From positions 1-64,000 of the forward strand of contig DIZW01000036.1 of the NCBI GenBank assembly GCA_002428015.1: 64,000 nucleotides of DNA. The letters are read 5' to 3'. Made by a program: the position numbers and the translations under genes. The notes beneath the pieces were generated by a model. That model was given only the letters and a program-made list of their open reading frames with translations. It was not told the DNA's origin and made no database searches. Below are positions 35,038 through 43,269 of the stretch, one piece after another (the first letter of the stretch is position 1; each line of letters begins with the position of its first letter). The DNA is from Oxalobacteraceae bacterium UBA6018 (GTDB taxonomy: Bacteria > Pseudomonadota > Gammaproteobacteria > Burkholderiales > Burkholderiaceae_D).

Positions 35038-36903
35038 ATGCGTAATCTGCTTGTCCTTTGCATTGTTCTGCTCGCGCTGCCGGCGGCGCAGGGGGCGGAT
35101 GTGGCTGAACAGCAGGCCAGCGCCTTGTTCGACAGCCACTGGCAGTGGCGCCTCGCCCACCAGCCCGAATTCGCGACCTCCATCGGCGATCATCGCTTCG
35201 ATGCGGCGCTGTCCGATACCTCGCTTCAGGCCAGCCGCGCGGCGGCGGCGCACCATGCCGAGATGCTCGCGCAGGCGCGCGCCCTCGATCGCGAGCAACT
35301 GGGCGCGCCCGCGCAGTTGTCGCTGCAGTTGTTCATCCACGACGAGGAGCAGGCGCTCCAGGCGGCCGCCTTTTACCCGTACACGGTGCAGCCGCTCACC
35401 GCCTACGCGGGCATCCACGTCACGCTGCCGCAGATGGTGGCGGAGATGCCGTTCGCGACCGAAACCGATTACCGCAATTACGTGGCGCGCCTGGCAGCCC
35501 TGCCCCAGTACGTGAACGGCTTGATCGCGCAGCTGCGCGCGGCGGCCAGCAGCGGCTGGACGACACCGAAAACGGTCATGGCCCCGGTGCCGGCCATGTT
35601 GCGGCAGTTGCGCGAGAGCGCGATCGACGGGCCGCTCGGCCAGCCGTTCCGCCAGATCCCTGCCAGCATCGACAAGCCGGTGCGCGAGGAGCTGCGCGCG
35701 GCCGGCATGAGCGCGCTGCGCACCCAGGCCCTGCCGGCCCTGCAGACGCTGGAGGACTTCGTGCGCACCGAATACCTGAGCGCCGCGCGCGACTCGATCG
35801 CGGCCAGCGCGCTGCCGGGCGGCCAGGCCTACTACGCCTTCCTGGTCGCCGCCAACACGGGAACGGACATGTCGCCGGCGGCGGTGCATGCCTTGGGCCT
35901 GCAGGAGGTGGAACGCCTGAAGGGGGAGATGAGCGCCGCCGTCGCGCGCACCGGCTTTTCCGGCTCGTTCGCGCAATTCGCGGTGTTCGCCAATTCCGAT
36001 CCGCGCCTGTTTGCCAGCAGCCCGGAGGCGCTGCTCGATCGCTACCGGCGCCTTGTGGCGCGCGGCGCGGCGGGCTTGCCGAAGCTGTTCGCGACCGTGC
36101 CGGCGCATGCGCTGACGGTGAAGGCGGCGCCGGCCCTGGGCGCGGAAGAGCGCGGCGCGGCCTGGTACGACGCCGGCAGCGCCCAGCGCCCGGCGGCGTT
36201 TGTGGTGAACACCTCACGGCTGAACACGCGCCCCTTGTGGGAGACCGAGGCCCTGGCGCTGCACGAGGGCGTGCCGGGCCATCATCTACAGGTCTGGCTG
36301 GCGCGCAGCAATAGCGCGCTGCCGGCGTTCCGGCGCAACGCGTGGTACGTCGGTTACGGCGAGGGCTGGGGCCTGTATGCGGAGTCGCTGGGAGCGGAGC
36401 TGGGCTTCTATCGCGACGCCTTCTCGGCCTTCGGGCAGCTCAATTCGGCGCTGTTTCGCGCGGCGCGGCTGGTGGTCGACACCGGGATCCATGCGATGGG
36501 ATGGAGCCGCCAGCAGGGTCTCGATTACCTGAACGCGAATACCGCCAATTCGCCGGCGGACAACGCGATCGAAATCGATCGCTACATCGCGTGGCCGGGG
36601 CAGGCGCTCGGCTATACGGTCGGCGCGCTGAAGATCCGCGCCTTGCGCGACAAGGCCCAGGCGGCGCTGGGCGAGAAGTTCGATGTGCGGGCCTTCCATG
36701 GCGCCATCCTGGACCAGGGCCCGCTGCCGCTCGATGTGCTGGAACAGCAGGTCGATCTGTGGCTCGAAAAAGAGCGGAGCAAGGCCGTTGCGACGCCGCC
36801 GTCGGCGCCTGCTTCCGGGTCGGCGTCCGCGTTGGTTCCGGCCGCCGCGCATGGCGGGGCATCCGCGCCGGCGCTGCAGGCGCCTCCCCCGCCGGAGCAC
36901 TGA
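35038..36903 (+). CDS. secreted DUF885 protein, predicted metallopeptidase-like
   Basis: The 621-residue protein has a signal peptide (RNLLVLCIVLLALPAAQG) and the DUF885 core with HEGVPGHH at residues 409-416 preceded by ETEAL. This is an HxxxxxH-type arrangement read as a metal site in the family. GEGWGLYAESLG further on is also typical. The C-terminal 40 residues are a Pro/Ala-rich extension. A peptidase role is inferred, not shown. A good GGAG stands before the ATG. Confidence 0.8.
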   Translation: MRNLLVLCIVLLALPAAQGADVAEQQASALFDSHWQWRLAHQPEFATSIGDHRFDAALSDTSLQASRAAAAHHAEMLAQARALDREQLGAPAQLSLQLFIHDEEQALQAAAFYPYTVQPLTAYAGIHVTLPQMVAEMPFATETDYRNYVARLAALPQYVNGLIAQLRAAASSGWTTPKTVMAPVPAMLRQLRESAIDGPLGQPFRQIPASIDKPVREELRAAGMSALRTQALPALQTLEDFVRTEYLSAARDSIAASALPGGQAYYAFLVAANTGTDMSPAAVHALGLQEVERLKGEMSAAVARTGFSGSFAQFAVFANSDPRLFASSPEALLDRYRRLVARGAAGLPKLFATVPAHALTVKAAPALGAEERGAAWYDAGSAQRPAAFVVNTSRLNTRPLWETEALALHEGVPGHHLQVWLARSNSALPAFRRNAWYVGYGEGWGLYAESLGAELGFYRDAFSAFGQLNSALFRAARLVVDTGIHAMGWSRQQGLDYLNANTANSPADNAIEIDRYIAWPGQALGYTVGALKIRALRDKAQAALGEKFDVRAFHGAILDQGPLPLDVLEQQVDLWLEKERSKAVATPPSAPASGSASALVPAAAHGGASAPALQAPPPPEH

Positions 36904-37216
36904 CGCGCGGCGCCCCCGAAACCGGCCATGGCGCGGGTGCGCGCCGGGAGGATAATGACCGTCGCCGCAAGCGGATTGAACTTTTCGCGCTTCACATGAC
37001 CTTATCGTTGATCGTGAGGCCGCCGCGCACAGAATCAGCGCGAGCATGATATTGTCGTTTATGCACACGTGGCAGCAAAATACCGGCGCGCAGACCGCAT
37101 TGCGCGGGGCTGGCGCGGCCGTCCCCATGCGCGATCGGCCCGCGTCAGGCGGGTTCGCCAAATTTCGGTTAATCTCGCTGCAATTACTAATTTGGCAGTG
37201 CTAGAAAGGATACACC
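36904..37216. promoter_or_regulatory. 313-bp intergenic region before gshA, with an 8-bp inverted repeat
   Basis: The first part is G+C-rich without genes. The last 60 bases are A/T-rich and contain GCCAAATT (37157-37164) and AATTTGGC (37189-37196), perfect arms, ending 20 bp before the gshA start. It could be an operator or a leader hairpin covering the approach to the ribosome site AAAGGA. No terminator for the upstream gene was recognised. Confidence 0.35.
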
Positions 37217-38809
37217 GTGTCGAACCAATTGACCCGCCGGCTGGCGTTGCTGGACGATGATGAGCACCGCGCGCTGCTGGCCCAGGGCTTGCGTGGGATC
37301 GAGCGCGAAACCTTGCGCGTCGACCGCCAGGGCCATCTGGCCCGCACCCCGCACCCGGAGGCGCTGGGCGCGGCGCTGACCCATCCGCAGATCACCACCG
37401 ATTACGCCGAGGCGCTGCTGGAATTCATCACGCCGGCCGAGCACGACATCGCCTTGACGCTGCATAAGCTCGATGCGATCCACCGCTTCGCCTACGCCAA
37501 GCTGGGCGACGAAATGCTGTGGAGCGAGTCGATGCCGTGCGAGCTGCCGCCCGAGGAAGAGATCGAGATCGCGTGGTACGGCAAGTCGAACATCGGCATG
37601 CTCAAGCACGTGTACCGGCGTGGCCTGGCGCTACGCTACGGCAAGGCCATGCAATGCATCGCTGGCATCCACTACAACTATTCGCTGTCGGAGAAGCTAT
37701 GGCAGTTGCTGCTCTCGAGCGAAGGCATCGCCGAGGAGCGCCGCCGCGGCATCCGCGATTTCCAGAGCGAGAGCTATATCGCGCTGATCCGCAACTTCCG
37801 CCGTTACAGCTGGCTGCTGATGTACCTGTTCGGCGCATCGCCGGCACTGTCGACGAGCTTCCTGCGCGGGCGTGCCCACCAGCTCGAGCGGCTATCCGAC
37901 GACACCTTGTACCTGCCCTACGCGACCAGCCTGCGCATGAGCGACCTGGGCTACCAGAACGACGCGCAGTCCGGCCTGACGCCGCACGAGAACTCGCTCG
38001 AGAGCTATGTGACGACCTTGATGGACGCCGTCAACCGCCCGTACCAGCCGTACGAGGCGCTGGGCACCAAGCGCGATGGCGAGTGGATCCAGCTGTCGAC
38101 CAACGTGCTGCAGATCGAGAACGAATACTATTCGACCATCCGCCCCAAGCGCGTGATCCGCACCGGCGAGCGCCCGGTGCAGGCGCTGTGCCGGCGCGGC
38201 GTGCAGTACATCGAGGTGCGCTGCCTGGATGTCGATCCTTTCGAGCCGGTCGGGATCAGCCTGGAGACCGGGCGCTTCATGGATGCCTTCCTGCTGTTTT
38301 GCGCGCTCGACGACAGCCCGCTGATCAATGAGATCGACAGCCAGATCCACGCGCGCAATTTCTCGCGCACGGTCAAGGAGGGGCGCCGCCCTGGCCTGAC
38401 GCTCACACGCAACGGCGCCGAGGTCCCGCTGGCGCTGTGGGCCGAGGAACTGATCGAGCGCATCCGCCCGGTCGCCGCGCTGCTCGACGAGCAGCACAAC
38501 GACGGCGGCGTGCACGCGGCCTCGCTGGCGCAGCAGCTGGCCAAGGTCGCCAACCCGGCCCTGACGCCGTCGGCCCGGGTGCTCGAGGAAGTGCGCGCCC
38601 TCGGTTCGAGCGCGGCGTTCGGCCTGCGCCAGAGCGAGCTGCATGCGGCCTACTTCCGCGAAAGCGCCCTGATGCCGGCCGAGGAAGCGATGTTCGCCGA
38701 GATGGCGGCAGCTTCGCTGGCGGAGCAGGCGATCATCGAGCAGACCCAGACCGGCAGCTTCGACGCTTTCGTGGCGGCCTATAACAACAGTACCCTCTGC
38801 TGCGAGTGA
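37217..38809 (+). CDS. gshA: glutamate-cysteine ligase
   Basis: The 530-residue protein matches the gamma-proteobacterial-type GshA: GIERETLRVD near the N-terminus, TTDYAEALLEFITP, and GIHYNYSLSEKLW. It joins glutamate and cysteine with ATP, the first step of glutathione synthesis. The start is GTG at 37217, preceded by AAAGGA. gshB is not in the window. The deacetylase-like gene follows 34 bp later and may be cotranscribed. Confidence 0.95.
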   Translation: MSNQLTRRLALLDDDEHRALLAQGLRGIERETLRVDRQGHLARTPHPEALGAALTHPQITTDYAEALLEFITPAEHDIALTLHKLDAIHRFAYAKLGDEMLWSESMPCELPPEEEIEIAWYGKSNIGMLKHVYRRGLALRYGKAMQCIAGIHYNYSLSEKLWQLLLSSEGIAEERRRGIRDFQSESYIALIRNFRRYSWLLMYLFGASPALSTSFLRGRAHQLERLSDDTLYLPYATSLRMSDLGYQNDAQSGLTPHENSLESYVTTLMDAVNRPYQPYEALGTKRDGEWIQLSTNVLQIENEYYSTIRPKRVIRTGERPVQALCRRGVQYIEVRCLDVDPFEPVGISLETGRFMDAFLLFCALDDSPLINEIDSQIHARNFSRTVKEGRRPGLTLTRNGAEVPLALWAEELIERIRPVAALLDEQHNDGGVHAASLAQQLAKVANPALTPSARVLEEVRALGSSAAFGLRQSELHAAYFRESALMPAEEAMFAEMAAASLAEQAIIEQTQTGSFDAFVAAYNNSTLCCE

Positions 38810-38843
38810 GCATACTGCGATTGACCAGCCGATTGGGCCGCCA

Positions 38844-39887
38844 ATGCTGACCTTTTATAACGAACATCACGCCCAGCATCGCGGCCGCCACGAGATGTTC
38901 CGCGGCGAGCAGGTGCCGTGCTTCGAGACGCCGGACCGGGCCGACCTGGTGCTGGCTGAGTGCGAGCGGCGCGGGCTGGGGCAGATCGTCACGCCGCACG
39001 GGGTGTCGCTGGTGTCGCTTGAGCGCATTCACACGCCGCGCTACCTGCACTTCCTGCGCAACGCGTGGAGCGAATGGATCGCGCTGGACCCGGCCAACGC
39101 GGACAAGGACGCGTTCCCGTCGGCGTGGCCGATCCGCGGCATGCGCGCCGACATCGAGCCGGATAACTTCAACGCGCGCATGGGCCTGTACTCGATGGAC
39201 ACCGGCACACCGCTCACGGCCGGGACCTGGATCGCGGCCAAGACCGGGGCCGATTGCGCCGTCAACGCGGCGCACGCGCTGCGCCTGGGCGAGCGCGGCA
39301 CCTTCGCGCTGACCCGTCCTCCCGGACACCACGCGGGCGCGGATTTTTTCGGCGGCTACTGCTTCCTCAACAATGCGGCGCTGGCGGCCCAGCATCTGCT
39401 CGACGACGGCGCGCGCCGGGTCGCCATCCTCGACATCGACTACCACCACGGCAACGGGACCCAGAGCATTTTCTACCGGCGCGACGATGTGCTGTGCGTG
39501 TCGATCCATGCCGATCCGCGCAGCGACTATCCGTTCTACCTGGGCCACGCGGACGAAACCGGCGAGGGCGCGGGAGCCGGCTGCAATATGAACCTGCCGC
39601 TGGCGCAGGGGACCAGCCCGGCGCAGTGGTTCGCCGCGCTGGAGACGGCCTGCATCAAGCTGGCCAGCTACGGGGCCGACGCGCTGGTGGTGTCGCTGGG
39701 CGTGGACACCTACGCTGGCGATCCCCTGTCGCGCTTCGCGCTGCAGGGCGGCGACTTCCTGCGTATCGGCGAGCGCATCGGCCACACCGGCCTGCCGGCC
39801 GTGTTCGTACTCGAGGGCGGCAACGCGGTGGCAGAGATCGGCATCAACGTGGTGAACGTGCTGGAAGGGTTCGAAACGGCGGCGTGA
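38844..39887 (+). CDS. histone deacetylase-like / acetylpolyamine amidohydrolase
   Basis: The 347-residue protein has the class II deacetylase core: RPPGHHAGADFFGGYCFLNN with the catalytic His pair, DIDYHHGNGTQ with metal ligands Asp and His, and SLGVDTYAGDP with the third Asp. The FYNEHHAQH start and the EWIALDP region match acetylpolyamine amidohydrolases. It removes acetyl groups from small amines or lysines using zinc. Its substrate cannot be told from the sequence. Confidence 0.9.
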   Translation: MLTFYNEHHAQHRGRHEMFRGEQVPCFETPDRADLVLAECERRGLGQIVTPHGVSLVSLERIHTPRYLHFLRNAWSEWIALDPANADKDAFPSAWPIRGMRADIEPDNFNARMGLYSMDTGTPLTAGTWIAAKTGADCAVNAAHALRLGERGTFALTRPPGHHAGADFFGGYCFLNNAALAAQHLLDDGARRVAILDIDYHHGNGTQSIFYRRDDVLCVSIHADPRSDYPFYLGHADETGEGAGAGCNMNLPLAQGTSPAQWFAALETACIKLASYGADALVVSLGVDTYAGDPLSRFALQGGDFLRIGERIGHTGLPAVFVLEGGNAVAEIGINVVNVLEGFETAA

Positions 39888-39988
39888 GCATGCGGCGCTC
39901 CGGGCGTGCGCGGGAAGATGGCAGCGCGCGCGTCGTCGGTACCCCCTCGCGGGGATCAAGCCATCGCGACTTCAGCGAAAGGAACAAG

Positions 39989-40486
39989 ATGTCTCGTTTT
40001 CAACTTGCGCAGCTTAACGTCGGCGTGACCCTGGGGCCGATGGATTCGCCCGTGATGGCTGAGTTCGTCGCAAATCTCGACCCCATCAATGCCCTGGCCG
40101 ACGCGGCGCCCGGGTTCGTGTGGCGCCTGCAGACCGAGGACGGCAATGCCACGTCAATCAGCCCGCTTGGCGACAACATGATCGTCAATCTGTCGGTATG
40201 GGACGACCTGGCGTCGCTGAATCGTTATGTCTACAAAAGCGCCCACGTGGACATCGTCAAGCGGCGCAAGGAGCGGTTCGCGCGCATGGAGGAAAGCTAT
40301 GTGGCGCTGTGGTGGGTCGCGCGCGGACACCGGCCCAGCGTGGACGAAGCGCTCGAGCGCCTGGCGCACCTGCGCACCCACGGGCCAAGCGAACATGCGT
40401 TCAGCTTTCGCCAGCCCTACCCCGCCCCCGACACGCCGGCCGCCAGCGCGCCTGGCTGGCTGGGTGACGCCTGTCCGGCGGAGTGA
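39989..40486 (+). CDS. DUF3291 domain protein
   Basis: The 165-residue protein has the pattern of DUF3291: QLAQLNVGVTLGPMDSPVMA, PGFVWRLQTEDGNAT, LSVWDDLASLNRYVYKSAH and YVALWWVARGHRPSVDEALERL. The fold is likely ferredoxin-like, as in antibiotic-biosynthesis monooxygenase relatives; the function is unknown. AAAGGA precedes the ATG. The upstream 100 bases show no strong promoter. Confidence 0.85.
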   Translation: MSRFQLAQLNVGVTLGPMDSPVMAEFVANLDPINALADAAPGFVWRLQTEDGNATSISPLGDNMIVNLSVWDDLASLNRYVYKSAHVDIVKRRKERFARMEESYVALWWVARGHRPSVDEALERLAHLRTHGPSEHAFSFRQPYPAPDTPAASAPGWLGDACPAE

Positions 40487-40613
40487 ATGACGTATCGAAC
40501 CGCGGCCCGCCGGCCGGGCCAGCACGGCTGACCCAGGCCACCGATCACCCGTGCCAGCAGCTCGCGATGGCGGGCGCGGAGCTGGCCGGCCGCAGCGCAG
40601 CCAACATCCAAAC

Positions 40614-41099
40614 ATGACCATGCACCCCAGCGACATCGACATCCCCGCGACCGACTGGCAATGGCGCCGCTTCGACGACTTGTCCGGCGCCGAGGTGTAC
40701 GCCGTCCTGGCCCAGCGCCAGCAGGTGTTCGTCCTGGAGCAGCAGTGCCTCTACAACGACTTCGACGGCCTCGATCAGGCGGCCTTCCACCTGCTGGGCT
40801 GGCGCGACGACGGCGGCACGCGCGCACTGGCCGCCTACCTGCGCGTGCTGGCGCCCGGCGCCAAGTACGCTGAAATGTCGATTGGCCGGGTGCTGACGGC
40901 GCAGGCCTTCCGTGGCACCGGCCTGGGCCGCGAACTGCTCGCGCAGGGCATCGCCCACGCCGAGCGCCAGTTCCCCGGCCAGCGCATCCGCATCGGCGCC
41001 CAGCACTACTTGGAAGCGTTCTACGCCAGCTTCGGGTTCCAGACCGTTACCCCACCCTACGACGAGGACGGCATCGTTCACGTGGACATGCTGCGCTAA
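40614..41099 (+). CDS. GNAT acetyltransferase, ElaA-like
   Basis: The 161-residue protein has the ElaA start (WQWRRFDDLSGAEVYAVLAQRQQVFVLEQ) and the GNAT acetyl-CoA loop GRVLTAQAFRGTGLGRELL, then GAQHYLEAFYASFGF. ElaA-type proteins are N-acetyltransferases of unknown substrate. Two ATGs lie six bases apart (40614, 40620). It precedes, but is not part of, the sigma-54 efflux operon. Confidence 0.9.
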   Translation: MTMHPSDIDIPATDWQWRRFDDLSGAEVYAVLAQRQQVFVLEQQCLYNDFDGLDQAAFHLLGWRDDGGTRALAAYLRVLAPGAKYAEMSIGRVLTAQAFRGTGLGRELLAQGIAHAERQFPGQRIRIGAQHYLEAFYASFGFQTVTPPYDEDGIVHVDMLR

Positions 41100-41157
41100 C
41101 GCGCGCGCCGGTGCGACCGGGCCGCAGGCGCCCACTCACGCACCTAGCGCCCGGCCC

Positions 41158-41197
41158 TGTCCGAAACCGGACACACCCGCCTGTCCACTTCCGGACA
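41158..41197 (+). promoter_or_regulatory. twin upstream activator sites for a sigma-54 activator
   Basis: TGTCCGAAACCGGACA (41158-41173) is a perfect palindrome; TGTCCACTTCCGGACA (41182-41197) matches it with one arm mismatch. Their centres are 24 bp apart and lie about 111 and 87 bp upstream of the predicted RNA start. This is the usual place and form of enhancers bound by NtrC-type activators. Confidence 0.7.
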
Positions 41198-41250
41198 AGC
41201 GCGCGCATGCGGCGCCGGCCGGCGCGCGCCGCGCCCAGTGGCAGGCCTGC

Positions 41251-41266
41251 TGGCATGGGCCTTGCA
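41251..41266 (+). promoter_or_regulatory. sigma-54 (-24/-12) promoter of the efflux operon
   Basis: TGGCATGGGCCTTGCA matches the sigma-54 consensus TGGCACG-N4-TTGCW with a single change, and both invariant GG and GC pairs are at the right spacing. The RNA start should be near 41276-41277. This argues that the ATG at 41278 is too close and the ATG at 41317 is the true start of the adaptor gene. Confidence 0.75.
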
Positions 41267-41316
41267 CTAGCGTGGACATGGATAGACACATTCCTCCCCC
41301 GGCCAGCGGCGCTGCG

Positions 41317-42564
41317 ATGGATACGCCGCTGCCGCCACGCCGCGCACGCCTGCTGCTGCGCCTGTGCGCCGGCCTGCTGCTGGCCTGCGCGCTCGGCGCC
41401 GCGCTGTGGCAGCTGCTCCCGCGCGGACTGCGCGTGAGCGCCCGGGACGTGCGCGTGGCCACGGTCACGCGCGGCATCTACCGCGACGACATCAGCGTGC
41501 GCGCCAGCGCCGAACCGGTCAACGCGGTCATCCTGGACTCGGTCGACTCCGGGCGGGTCGAGCAGGTGCTGGTGCGCGACGGCGCGCTGGTGCGCCAGGG
41601 TCAGCTGCTGTTTCGCCTGTCGAACCCGCAGCGCACGCTGGAACTGCTGGCGCGCAAAGCCGAGCACGCGCAGCAGATCTGGAACCTGTCGAACTTGCGC
41701 GTGGCCCAGCAGGCCAGCAACACCGACCATCAGCGCCGCATGGCCGACCTGGAATTCGCGCTGGAACAGGCGCGCAAGCAGCAGCGGCGCGACGCGCGCC
41801 TGGCCGCGCAGGGCTTCATCGCGGGCGCCGTGCTGGAGGAGGCGGACGACCGCCTGGCCCAGCAGGAGCGCGCGCTACGGCTCGAAAGCGACAGCGCCGC
41901 CACCGAGGCGCGCGTCAAGCGCGAGGCGCTGGCCCAGCTGGAAGCGGCCATCGACGAACTGCGCAGCGGCCTGAAACTGGTGGGCGCGTCGGTTGAGGCG
42001 CTGGCCGTGCGCGCGCCGGCCGACGGCATGCTGACCGGCTTCCGGCTGCAGGTGGGCGAGACCGTCAAGATCGACCAGCACATCGGCCGCATCGACGATC
42101 CGAGCCGCTTCAAGCTGGCGGCCCAGGTCGACGAGTTCTATCTCAAACGGGTGGCACCGGGCCGGCGCGGCATGGTGCAGCTCGACGGACGCGATTATCC
42201 GGTCACGCTCAGCCGCGTCTATCCACAGATCCAGGACGGGCGCTTCGGCATCGAGCTGCAGTTCGACGGCGTCCAGCCACCCGCGTTAAGCCCAGGTCAG
42301 AGCGTCGACGCCCAGCTGACCCTGGGCGAGCCGGCGCCGGCCCTGCTGCTGCCCAATGGCGCCTTCGCCAACGACGGCGGCGGCGCCTTCGCCTACGTGC
42401 TCGGGCCCGACGGCGCCAGCGCCGAGCGGCGCGCGCTGCGCCTGGGGCGCCGCAACAACACCCAGATCGAGATCGCCGCGGGGCTGGCCGCGGGCGACAA
42501 GGTGATCGTGTCCAGCTATGCTACGTTCGGCCAGGCCGCGCGGCTGCAATTAACCCATGAATGA
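41317..42564 (+). CDS. HlyD-family periplasmic adaptor of an ABC exporter
   Basis: From ATG 41317 the product is 415 residues: a short Arg-rich N-terminus, one membrane anchor (LLLRLCAGLLLACALGAALW), a lipoyl-like half (SGRVEQVLVRDGALVRQGQ), a long coiled coil (about 85-200), the second lipoyl half (VRAPADGMLTGFRLQVGETV) and a beta-barrel. It links the ABC permease to an outer-membrane channel or delivers substrate to it. ATG 41278 would add 13 residues but leaves no room for a leader after the sigma-54 promoter. First gene of a three-gene operon. Confidence 0.87.
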   Translation: MDTPLPPRRARLLLRLCAGLLLACALGAALWQLLPRGLRVSARDVRVATVTRGIYRDDISVRASAEPVNAVILDSVDSGRVEQVLVRDGALVRQGQLLFRLSNPQRTLELLARKAEHAQQIWNLSNLRVAQQASNTDHQRRMADLEFALEQARKQQRRDARLAAQGFIAGAVLEEADDRLAQQERALRLESDSAATEARVKREALAQLEAAIDELRSGLKLVGASVEALAVRAPADGMLTGFRLQVGETVKIDQHIGRIDDPSRFKLAAQVDEFYLKRVAPGRRGMVQLDGRDYPVTLSRVYPQIQDGRFGIELQFDGVQPPALSPGQSVDAQLTLGEPAPALLLPNGAFANDGGGAFAYVLGPDGASAERRALRLGRRNNTQIEIAAGLAAGDKVIVSSYATFGQAARLQLTHE

Positions 42565-43258
42565 AAAGGCGAAGCCCATGCTCAAACTATCCGGTGTCAG
42601 CAAAATCCATGAAGCGGGCGCGGTGCGCACCACGGCGCTCGACCGCGTCGACCTGAACATCGACGCCGGCGAATATGTGGCCATCGTGGGGCCGTCCGGC
42701 TGCGGCAAGTCGACCTTGCTAAGCCTGCTCGGCCTGCTGGACGTGCCCACCAGCGGCCACTACTGGTTCGATGGCCATGACGTGGCCGGCTGGAGCGAGG
42801 CGCGCCTGAACGCGCTGCGGCGCGGGCGGGTCGGCTTCATCTTCCAGAGCTTTAACCTAATCGAGGAATTGACGGTGTTCGAGAACGTCGAACTGGCGCT
42901 GGAATATACCGGCACGCCGGGCGCCGAGCGGCGCGAACGGGTCGGCGCGATGCTCGACAAGCTGGGCATCGCCCACCGCGCGCGCCACCGCCCGTCGCAG
43001 CTGTCGGGCGGCCAGCAGCAGCGCGTGGCGATCGCCCGCGCGCTGGTGGCCGGCCCGGCCCTGCTGCTGGCGGACGAGCCGACCGGTAACCTGGACAGCG
43101 CCCACGGCGACGAGGTCATGCGCCTGCTGCGCAGCATCAACGCCGAAGGGACCACCGTGGTCATGGTGACCCACTCGCCGGCCCACGCCGCGCAAGCCTC
43201 GCGCACGGTGCGCCTGCTCGACGGGCGCATCGTGGTCGATGCCCTGCAATGCGCGTGA
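42557..43258 (+). CDS. ABC transporter ATPase (MacB/LolD type)
   Basis: The 233-residue protein has Walker A GPSGCGKST (45-53), the Q-loop FQSFNLIEELTVFENV, signature LSGGQQQRVAIARAL and Walker B LLLADEPTGNLDS. The DEPTGNLD and the ENVELAL region place it with MacB/LolD ATPases that serve FtsX-type permeases. It overlaps the end of the adaptor gene by 8 bp; an ATG at 42578 is an alternative start. Confidence 0.93.
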   Translation: MNEKAKPMLKLSGVSKIHEAGAVRTTALDRVDLNIDAGEYVAIVGPSGCGKSTLLSLLGLLDVPTSGHYWFDGHDVAGWSEARLNALRRGRVGFIFQSFNLIEELTVFENVELALEYTGTPGAERRERVGAMLDKLGIAHRARHRPSQLSGGQQQRVAIARALVAGPALLLADEPTGNLDSAHGDEVMRLLRSINAEGTTVVMVTHSPAHAAQASRTVRLLDGRIVVDALQCA

Positions 43259-43269
43259 GGGGGAAGCTT

